Assembly: GCA_045602005.1 (NCBI GenBank)
Contig: JAZSAS010000048.1
Span: forward strand, 1-28,549
DNA: 28,549 bases
Direction: 5' to 3'
Source of the DNA: UMGS755 sp045602005
GTDB taxonomy: Bacteria > Bacillota > Clostridia > UBA1381 > UBA9506
Made by a program: the position numbers and the translations under genes. Below are positions 22,828 to 28,549 of the stretch, piece by piece (the stretch's first letter is position 1; every line of letters begins with the position of its first letter). The notes below the pieces were generated by a model. It was not told the DNA's origin. It ran no database searches and was given only the letters and a program-made list of their open reading frames with translations.

Positions 22828-23169
22828 TTGGAGAATTGCATTTTTTGTAAAATTCTAAAGGGCGAAATTCCCTCAAAAAAAGTATATGAGGATGATTTGG
22901 TATATGCCTTTCACGATATTCAGCCGGCAGCACCGGTACATATCCTGATTATTCCCAAAGAGCATTTGTGCTGTTTGAACGAAGCAAAGACTTCCCATCA
23001 GGCACTGTTAGGACACATTCTGTTAACCGCACAAAAACTTGCTAAAGAATTGGGCGTGGCAGAAGGCGGTTATCGCATCATTAATAACTGCGGTGAAAAC
23101 GCCGGCCAGACTGTGTTTCACCTGCATTTTCACTTGCTGGCAGGCGATACATTCACAAAACTGGTATAG
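22828..23169 (+). CDS. HIT-family nucleotide hydrolase (HinT-like)
   Basis: 113 aa from the TTG at 22828, giving (M)ENCIFCKILKGEIPSKKVYED, the standard HIT start, with AAAGG 9 nt upstream; an ATG at 22819 overlapping the aroK stop has no spacer to that SD. The N-terminal CxxC (CIFC) may bind Zn. The C-terminal histidine triad is HLHFHLLAG, with INNCGENAGQTVFH before it. HinT proteins hydrolyse adenosine phosphoramidates and acyl-adenylates. It closes the two-gene unit before a bidirectional terminator. Confidence 0.94.
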   Translation: MENCIFCKILKGEIPSKKVYEDDLVYAFHDIQPAAPVHILIIPKEHLCCLNEAKTSHQALLGHILLTAQKLAKELGVAEGGYRIINNCGENAGQTVFHLHFHLLAGDTFTKLV

Positions 23170-23195
23170 TATAATGTCAATTTCACAAAGATGTA

Positions 23196-23238
23196 AAAAA
23201 GGTTCTTTGACAAAACCACTTCGTCAAAGAACCTTTTT
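23196..23238. terminator. Strong bidirectional terminator
   Basis: A perfect 16-bp stem (23196-23211 with 23223-23238), 11-nt loop, T-runs on both strands. It separates the convergent HIT gene and stalk-domain gene. Confidence 0.92.
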
Positions 23239-23255
23239 ATCAGTGTCTTATTTTA

Positions 23256-24239
23256 TTATTGGTCAGAAGCCGTGCGCTGTTCATACTGATTCCAGATTTC
23301 CATCAGCTTGCCGCTGTCTAAAAGAATATCTCCGGCCAGGTCTCCTTCATACACGCCGCCTTGCAGACCAAACAACTCATCCAGCATTTCTTCCGAGTAC
23401 ATCAACCGAAGAGGCTGAGCCGTTTTCTGGTCAATCACCAGCTTCATGCCGCTACCATCAATCACTTGGTAGGTTACCTCGCCATTAGCCTCACTTTCAC
23501 GCAAGAAAATTGTTCCTTCTTCAAAGGTAGAAGTCTCTTCCCATTCCTCATACTCTTCCTCCATAGAAAGCACGCCATTTTCTTCAAAAAACATCTTATT
23601 TTCACCCATAATAACTGTTACTTCTTCTTTGCCAAGTTCACCCATGTTAATCAGAAAAGAATTTAAAACCTTCTTATTTACATGATCAATGCCAACAGCC
23701 ATGCCCATCTCCACAGGCAGACCCTCATAGGTAAAGCCGGCACTGGCAGACCAATAGAAATCCTTGGCTGAATTCACAATTGCAACAGCCTGATTTAAAA
23801 GCTCATCAGTGCTGATCACAACATAGCGCCATGTGCCATCCCATTCTACCTTTGCATTAAAACTCTCAGAAACCGCTCTGGCAGGCACCATAGTTCTATC
23901 ATTGATAATCTGCGCCGGCACATCCAGCACTACAGCCTCCCCGTTTTTATACATCACGGGGTCATCAATTGTCAGTTTGATAAGGGTGTCATCCTTTTTC
24001 GCAGTCACTGTCCGGGTTGCACCGTCCCAGTCAACCGTTGCACCCATGGCTTCTAAAATGCCACGGAAAGGCACTAGGGTTCTGTCATTTACAATGGTAG
24101 GATTCTGGTCCTCAAAGGTAAGTACTTCTCCATTTAGAAAAACTAAAATTTCATTTTCAGCCGAAACAGCTATGCCCATGCACAACAGCATAACAAAAAT
24201 CATTGCCATGCTGATGACGGTTTTAATTGTTTGTCTCAT
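23256..24239 (-). CDS. Secreted protein with copper amine oxidase-like N-terminal (stalk) domain
   Basis: 327 aa. A signal peptide (MRQTIKTVISMAMIFVMLLC...) with likely cleavage after VSA near residue 27. Residues ~30-140 carry two copies of the stalk-domain pattern: PTIVNDRTLVPFRGILEAMGA then VDWDG..RTVTA, and PAQIINDRTMVPARAVSESFNA then VEWDG. The remaining ~180 residues form a beta-rich, acidic region (VDHVNKKVLNSFLINMGELG, EEYEEWEETSTFEE) resembling LolA-like/DUF6612 lipid-binding folds, which I cannot confirm. Such proteins are common on Clostridia surfaces; despite the domain name there is no amine oxidase activity. AAAGGAG lies before the ATG. It is monocistronic. Confidence 0.85.
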   Translation of the reverse strand: MRQTIKTVISMAMIFVMLLCMGIAVSAENEILVFLNGEVLTFEDQNPTIVNDRTLVPFRGILEAMGATVDWDGATRTVTAKKDDTLIKLTIDDPVMYKNGEAVVLDVPAQIINDRTMVPARAVSESFNAKVEWDGTWRYVVISTDELLNQAVAIVNSAKDFYWSASAGFTYEGLPVEMGMAVGIDHVNKKVLNSFLINMGELGKEEVTVIMGENKMFFEENGVLSMEEEYEEWEETSTFEEGTIFLRESEANGEVTYQVIDGSGMKLVIDQKTAQPLRLMYSEEMLDELFGLQGGVYEGDLAGDILLDSGKLMEIWNQYEQRTASDQ

Positions 24240-24278
24240 AAAAATACTCCTTTTCTTAAAAATATTTATCGTTCTTTA

Positions 24279-24307
24279 ATCATATCATACTTCGTTGTTA
24301 AAGTCAA
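24279..24307 (-). promoter_or_regulatory. Promoter of the stalk-domain gene
   Basis: Minus strand: -35 TTGACT (24302-24307), 17-nt spacer, -10 TATGAT (24279-24284). Leader ~35 nt. Confidence 0.65.
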
Positions 24308-24385
24308 TAAATTCACTCTTTTCCCTCCGGAAAACACGATTTCTTTTTTGGAAATAAAAATTTTTTAAGTTTTTCAAATTTTTAT

Positions 24386-24414
24386 TTGACAAATGCATTT
24401 TTTTGTTGTATAAT
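24386..24414 (+). promoter_or_regulatory. Promoter of tRNA-Pro
   Basis: Consensus -35 TTGACA (24386-24391), 17-nt spacer, -10 TATAAT (24409-24414), ending 15 nt before the mature tRNA. Confidence 0.88.
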
Positions 24415-24429
24415 AAGTAAGTCATGTGA

Positions 24430-24506
<77 letters not shown>

Positions 24507-24510
24507 AAGG

Positions 24511-24547
24511 AAAATCCTGTCGACTTTTGTCGATGGGATTTTTGTTT
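24511..24547 (+). terminator. Terminator after tRNA-Pro
   Basis: AAAATCC..GTCGAC pairs with GTCGA.GGGATTTT around a TTTT loop, followed by TGTTTTG. The stem has one mismatch and one wobble, and the position is right for the tRNA transcript. Confidence 0.7.
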
Positions 24548-24550
24548 TGT

Positions 24551-24647
24551 ATGAATCATTTTTCATTATTCAATATTCATCATTCATTTGGCAGGATTTT
24601 CAATGAATAATGAAGTCGCTTCGCTGATGAATAATGAAATCATTTTT
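24551..24647. repeat. AT-rich repeat cluster (TGAATAATGA / TCATTATTCA units)
   Basis: Inverted and direct copies of TCATTATTCA-like units: on the forward side around 24563-24588, in the opposite sense at 24603-24612 and 24627-24637, the latter two flanking GTCGCTTCGCTGA. It resembles small palindromic intergenic repeats of Clostridia. From 24648 to 24876 there is no gene, only the regulatory sites of the exporter operon. Confidence 0.6.
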
Positions 24648-24797
24648 ATTATACAAGTTTCGTCGTTTCTTTTTGTGCTCTTATCTTTTCTCTTTTCTCT
24701 AAAAATGTCGTTTCCGGATAAAAGACAAAAAAATATAGAGAAGAGATAAAAATTTCACATTATAATTACATTTCATTCATAAATTAGACACATCTGT

Positions 24798-24831
24798 TTG
24801 TTACAATATAGTTGTTCTGCTATATAGCAGA
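24798..24831 (+). promoter_or_regulatory. Candidate promoter and 16-bp palindromic operator of the exporter operon
   Basis: TTGTTA (24798-24803), 17-nt spacer, TATATA (24821-24826). The -10 forms the centre of the perfect palindrome TCTGCTATATAGCAGA (24816-24831), which suggests a dimeric repressor site over the promoter. Neither promoter hexamer is optimal. The SD GGAGG lies ~12 nt before the ATG at 24877. Confidence 0.45.
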
Positions 24832-24876
24832 TGCTTACATAAACACTATTTAATATAAACGGAGGTAGGTATAAGC

Positions 24877-26694
24877 ATGAACCTTAACACAATCAAGGAA
24901 AAGGCCCTATCCGGTGGCAAGCGGCTTAAAGGTTTATCAAAGAAAAAGAAAATAATTCTCTGTGCCGTTTCACTTGTCATTATTCTGGCTGTGGTTCTGC
25001 GGCTGGTTTTGCCTTCCGGTCCTGCTGCACGTGCTATTAACACGGTCAAAGTGGACAGGGGTGACATTTCGGTTATCATTAGCGGAACCGGAACCATTGA
25101 ACCTATTGATGAATATGAGGTCACGTCACTGGTCAAAGGTGAAATTTTAACTGATACCTTCCAAGAAGGTGACATGGTGGAAAAGGGCGACCTTTTATAC
25201 CAGATTGACTCCAGTGATTTGGAAAACACACTGGAAAAAGCACAGTTGAATCTGCAGAAAAGCCAGCTTTCTTACAGCGAAACCATGGACACTCTGGCAA
25301 AACTCAACGTGAAAAGTACATATTCCGGCACCATTACAGATACCTATGTTAAGGTTGGCGACTCCGTAAACAACGGCACAAAAATTGCAGATCTAATTGA
25401 CATGAATACCATGGTGCTCACCATTCCTTTTATAGAAACTGATGCTTCCGCCATTTCTAAAGGAAGCACCGCCCAGGTTACGCTGACAAATTCTCTTTAT
25501 GCACTAACCGGCACTGTTAGCCGTGTTTCCAGTGGCAGCCTGATTTCTGCCGAAGGTGTGACGGTGCGAACGGTGGAAATTGAAGTGAAAAATCCCGGTG
25601 CAATTAGCAAAGGTGACAGTGCCACTGCCATTGTCAACGGCGTTGCCTGCAATGCACCCGGCACCTTTGATTATAAACTGGAAACTGCCATCACGGCAGA
25701 AACCTCCGGCAAGATTGTGTCTATGCCTTATGGAAAAGGCGACGTTGTTTCCGCCGGCACTGTTGTGGCTGTGCTGGAGTCCTCCACAGCTGACAGCACC
25801 CGACTCAACAGCCAAATGTCCCTTCGTGATTCTCAGCTTTCCATTGAAAATTACTATGAACAGTTAGAAGACTACAAAATTACTGCCCCCATTTCAGGAA
25901 CTGTTTTGAAAAAAACCTCCAAAGCCGGCGATACACTTGATAACACAAATTCCTCCGTGGTGATGGCCGTGATCGCCGATATGTCTACGATTGTCTTTGA
26001 AATGAGTGTTGACGAGCTTGATATCAGTAAAATTGCTGTAGGCCAGAGCGTTAGCGTAACGGCAGATGCCATTGAAGACAGAACCTACACCGGCTATGTA
26101 GATTATGTCAGCGTTGTGGGAACCACCCAAAACGGTGTAACAACCTATCCCATTACTGTTGTGGTAGAAAATCCCGAAAACCTGATTCCCGGCATGAATG
26201 TGAGTGCAGAAATTGAGGTTGAATCCCGCCAGAATGTTCTCCGTGTGCCGGTGACAGCTGTGAACCGGGGAAATATCGTCTACGTGAAGGATGACGGCAA
26301 AAACAAAAGTAGCAACGAACAGGCGGAAACTCCCCGTGGCGACCAGTCTAAAGGGATGCCGGGGGGAATGCCCAAAAACGAAGGCGGTAACTCCGGCAGC
26401 AGTAACACACCTTCAAACCAACGTGCCAAAGGCATGATGGGCAATGCCCCTGAAGGCTTCCGTGCTGTGCGGGTTGAAACAGGTCTGAACGATTCTAACT
26501 GCATAGAAATTATCTCTGGACTTTCTGAGGGCGACGAGGTTTATGTCACCGTCACCTCCTCTTCCGACAAAAATGTCTTTGCCGGCATGATGGGCATGGG
26601 TGGCATGCCAGCCATGGGTGGCGGTATGAGCGGCGGTATGTCAGGAGGTATGTCCGGCAGACCTATGGGCGGCAGCATGCCCGGGGGTAGATAA
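24877..26694 (+). CDS. Membrane-fusion/adaptor protein of a MacAB/YknXYZ-like exporter, duplicated module
   Basis: 605 aa, much longer than the usual ~380-420. Cytoplasmic Lys-rich start, one membrane helix (~25-45), then two successive adaptor modules. Module 1 (~62-253) has a barrel-sandwich half-motif YEVTSLVKGEILTDTFQEGD, helical hairpin and VKSTYSGTITDTYVKVGD. Module 2 (~268-458) repeats the pattern: TAETSGKIVSMPYGKGD, hairpin, ITAPISGTVLKKTSKAGD, beta barrel and EIEV. The membrane-proximal domain (455-558) is split by a low-complexity insert (~475-520, MPGGMPK). The last 37 residues are Met/Gly-rich. It links the ATPase/permease pair to exported substrate. No outer-membrane channel is needed in a Gram-positive cell; substrate unknown. 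Confidence 0.9.
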   Translation: MNLNTIKEKALSGGKRLKGLSKKKKIILCAVSLVIILAVVLRLVLPSGPAARAINTVKVDRGDISVIISGTGTIEPIDEYEVTSLVKGEILTDTFQEGDMVEKGDLLYQIDSSDLENTLEKAQLNLQKSQLSYSETMDTLAKLNVKSTYSGTITDTYVKVGDSVNNGTKIADLIDMNTMVLTIPFIETDASAISKGSTAQVTLTNSLYALTGTVSRVSSGSLISAEGVTVRTVEIEVKNPGAISKGDSATAIVNGVACNAPGTFDYKLETAITAETSGKIVSMPYGKGDVVSAGTVVAVLESSTADSTRLNSQMSLRDSQLSIENYYEQLEDYKITAPISGTVLKKTSKAGDTLDNTNSSVVMAVIADMSTIVFEMSVDELDISKIAVGQSVSVTADAIEDRTYTGYVDYVSVVGTTQNGVTTYPITVVVENPENLIPGMNVSAEIEVESRQNVLRVPVTAVNRGNIVYVKDDGKNKSSNEQAETPRGDQSKGMPGGMPKNEGGNSGSSNTPSNQRAKGMMGNAPEGFRAVRVETGLNDSNCIEIISGLSEGDEVYVTVTSSSDKNVFAGMMGMGGMPAMGGGMSGGMSGGMSGRPMGGSMPGGR

Positions 26695-26696
26695 TC

Positions 26697-27386
26697 ATGA
26701 TTGAACTGAAGGAAATTTATAAAATCTACTCTGACGGCGACAGTGAAATTCGTGCACTTGATGGCGTGAATCTTCATATTGACCAGGGTGAGTTCGTTGC
26801 CATTGTTGGTCAGTCAGGCTCCGGTAAATCTACTTGCATGAACATCATCGGCTGTCTTGACACTCCCACAAGCGGCAGCTATCACCTAAACGGCACCGAT
26901 GTGAGCACAATGAACGAAATTGAACTGTCCCACATTAGAAATGTCACACTGGGGTTCATTTTTCAGCAATATAATTTATTGCCGAAGCTGAATTTGCTGG
27001 AAAATGTAGAGCTGCCCCTAATATACCGGGGTATGTCCCCTAAGCAGCGTGAAGAACAGGCAAAAATTGCTTTAGAGCGAGTGGGGCTTTTAGACCGGGC
27101 CAAAAAAATGCCTTCCCAGCTTTCCGGCGGACAACAGCAACGTGTTTCCATTGCCAGAGCGCTGGCCGGCAATCCCCCCGTTATTCTTGCCGACGAACCC
27201 ACCGGTGCTTTAGATTCTAAAACCGGGCGTGATGTGCTGAATTTTATTAAAAAGCTAAATGATGAGGGCACCACCATTGTTCTGATTACCCATGACATGT
27301 CTATTGCTGCAGAGGCAAAACGCATTGTGCGGATTCAGGACGGAAAAATCATTGCAGATGAGCCGGCAAGGAGGGAAAATGCATGA
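26697..27386 (+). CDS. ABC transporter ATP-binding protein (MacB/LolD/YknY type)
   Basis: 229 aa. Walker A GQSGSGKST, Q loop FIFQQYNLLPKLN, ABC signature LSGGQQQRVSIARAL, Walker B VILADEPTGALDS with catalytic Glu, and switch His in LITHDM. The PTGALDSKTG segment is typical of the MacB/LolD/FtsE-like branch that couples to FtsX-fold permeases. It starts 2 nt after the adaptor stop, its SD being in the adaptor's last codons (GGGGGT), and ends with a 4-nt overlap (ATGA) with the permease gene, so all three are translated together. Confidence 0.97.
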   Translation: MIELKEIYKIYSDGDSEIRALDGVNLHIDQGEFVAIVGQSGSGKSTCMNIIGCLDTPTSGSYHLNGTDVSTMNEIELSHIRNVTLGFIFQQYNLLPKLNLLENVELPLIYRGMSPKQREEQAKIALERVGLLDRAKKMPSQLSGGQQQRVSIARALAGNPPVILADEPTGALDSKTGRDVLNFIKKLNDEGTTIVLITHDMSIAAEAKRIVRIQDGKIIADEPARRENA

Positions 27387-28549
27387 ATATGAAGCAATCC
27401 TTTCTGCTGGCACTGAAAAGCTTGAAAACCAGCAAAATGCGTTCCTTTCTCACCATGCTGGGCATTATCATCGGCGTTGCCTCTGTCATTATTCTCACCA
27501 GCATGGTAGACAGCATGAAACAAATGATGGTAGATGAATTTGAAAGCATGGGCACTAACCTGATCACAGTGAACATTACCGGCCGTGGCGGCAACCGCAT
27601 GGTGGAGCCGGAGGATATGATTGAACTGGTGGAGGAAAAAGACACACTGGCAGCTGTTTCTCCCAACATCACCATAAATGCTACTGTGAAAAACGGCAGT
27701 GAAAATCAGTCCACAACCTGTATTGGCACCAGCGAAAACTATCACGAAATTAACAACCTGGAAATGGAAAGCGGACGATACCTTTCCTATATCGACATTG
27801 AGCGACGGCAAAAATGCTGCGTGATTGGTTCCTATGTGGCCGACAGCGTGTTTGAGGGAACCAATCCAGTGGGACAGATTATTAAAATCAACGGTTACAG
27901 CTTTACTGTTGTCGGGGTGGCCGCAGAAAAGGCAAACAGTTCAAAAGGCGGACAGGATGACAGAATCTACCTGCCCTACACGGTTGCAAGAACACTGACC
28001 TTTATGTCCCGGATTTCTAATTACACTTTCAGTGCAGCCGACAAAGACCGGCTGGATGCGGCGATTGACGACATTGAGGCCGCACTCTACAAAGTATACC
28101 AAAACGATAATTTTTACAGCGTGACCAGCGTTTCTGCCATTGTAGACACACTGGATGAGTTGACCGGTACACTGACATTAATTTTAGTTGGCATTGCCGG
28201 TATCTCCCTGCTAGTTGGCGGCATTGGTATTATGAACATTATGCTGGTTTCTGTCACAGAACGCACTCGTGAAATCGGTGTGCGAAAATCTCTGGGTGCA
28301 ACACCTTGGAACATTCTGAGTCAGTTTGTGGTAGAGGCAGCCACCACAAGCGGTTGCGGCGGTGTGCTGGGAATTTTCCTCGGCATTGGAGGTGCATATT
28401 TCCTTTGCTCCTTAATGAATATGAAAACAGTTATCACTCTGGGGTCGATTATCATTGCGTTTTCTGTTTCGGCAATCATTGGCATTGCCTTTGGCTATTT
28501 TCCCGCAAAAAAGGCCGCCAAACTGAACCCTATTGATGCCCTTCGGCAT
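27383..28549 (+). CDS. FtsX-like/MacB-type ABC permease (3' end just outside window)
   Basis: 389 codons are visible. Start ATG at 27383 with AGGAGGG upstream. N-terminus MNMKQSFLLALKSLKTSKMRS, TM1 (FLTMLGIIIGVASVIILTSMV), a MacB periplasmic-core-like domain of ~225 residues (with TNLITVNITGRG, VIGSYVADSVFEG and GQIIKINGYSFTVVGV), then TM2 to TM4. TM2 holds GGIGIMNIMLVSVTERTREIG, the FtsX signature, and the end reads AAKLNPIDALRH. Family members stop within about 2-4 residues of this point, so almost nothing is lost. It works with the upstream adaptor and ATPase as a mechanotransmission exporter, perhaps for peptides, bacteriocins or lipids (not determinable). Confidence 0.95.
   Translation, partial: MNMKQSFLLALKSLKTSKMRSFLTMLGIIIGVASVIILTSMVDSMKQMMVDEFESMGTNLITVNITGRGGNRMVEPEDMIELVEEKDTLAAVSPNITINATVKNGSENQSTTCIGTSENYHEINNLEMESGRYLSYIDIERRQKCCVIGSYVADSVFEGTNPVGQIIKINGYSFTVVGVAAEKANSSKGGQDDRIYLPYTVARTLTFMSRISNYTFSAADKDRLDAAIDDIEAALYKVYQNDNFYSVTSVSAIVDTLDELTGTLTLILVGIAGISLLVGGIGIMNIMLVSVTERTREIGVRKSLGATPWNILSQFVVEAATTSGCGGVLGIFLGIGGAYFLCSLMNMKTVITLGSIIIAFSVSAIIGIAFGYFPAKKAAKLNPIDALRH

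Noticed and set aside
23256..24239. Copper amine oxidase enzyme
   Set aside because: Only the stalk-type N-terminal repeat is present, with no catalytic domain or topaquinone site.

Overview
The window reads as chromosome of a spore-forming, Gram-positive Clostridia-type bacterium (Bacillota). Supporting evidence: a YunB-type sporulation protein, a PASTA-domain Ser/Thr kinase with its PP2C phosphatase, RNase J, an infC-rpmI-rplT operon with a transcription-attenuating leader, and a MacAB/YknXYZ-like exporter with no outer-membrane partner. Most of it is core genome with strong SD sequences and clear sigma-A type promoters. One small accessory island (about 4.2-6.05 kb) and one probable acquired gene (Fic, 1.56-2.46 kb) interrupt it.

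Layout. 1-266: 3' end of yunB. 319-1416 (-): ychF. 1557-2462 (-): a class II Fic protein lying between ychF and the infC operon. 2781-3938 (-): infC-rpmI-rplT, with an AUU start for infC and an attenuator leader. 4223-6048: accessory island with an immunity-like gene, an orphan C-terminal polymorphic-toxin fragment, and a RAYT-type HUH/Y1 transposase framed by inverted repeats. A direct copy of the right end lies at 4223. 6351-7394 (+): a Gfo/Idh/MocA oxidoreductase with its own promoter and terminator.

7452-15387 (-): one tightly packed operon, read as rsmB, rlmN, PP2C phosphatase, PASTA kinase, rsgA, rpe, thiN, HAD phosphatase. It joins rRNA modification, ribosome assembly, the kinase/phosphatase pair and small metabolic enzymes, a grouping typical of Firmicutes. 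15388-15935 is a 548-base divergent intergenic region with a terminator-like repeat and a perfect inverted repeat. 15936-22057 (+): RNase J, metK, an OmpR-family two-component pair and a cysteine desulfurase, closely spaced. 22286-23169 (+): a divergent shikimate kinase and a HIT protein. 23256-24239 (-): a secreted stalk-domain protein.

24430-24506 (+): tRNA-Pro(GGG), followed by AT-rich repeats. 24877-28549 (+): an exporter operon of adaptor, ATPase and FtsX-like permease; the permease is cut only at its last few codons. The adaptor carries two tandem copies of the usual adaptor module and a Met/Gly-rich tail.

The most unusual items are the RAYT/toxin-remnant island with three copies of one terminal repeat, the duplicated adaptor, the infC leader with three mutually exclusive pairings plus an AUU start, and the shikimate kinase lacking conserved residues. 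I found no CRISPR array, rRNA gene, prophage or clearly new multi-gene defence system. All assignments come from reading the sequence; no database search was run.
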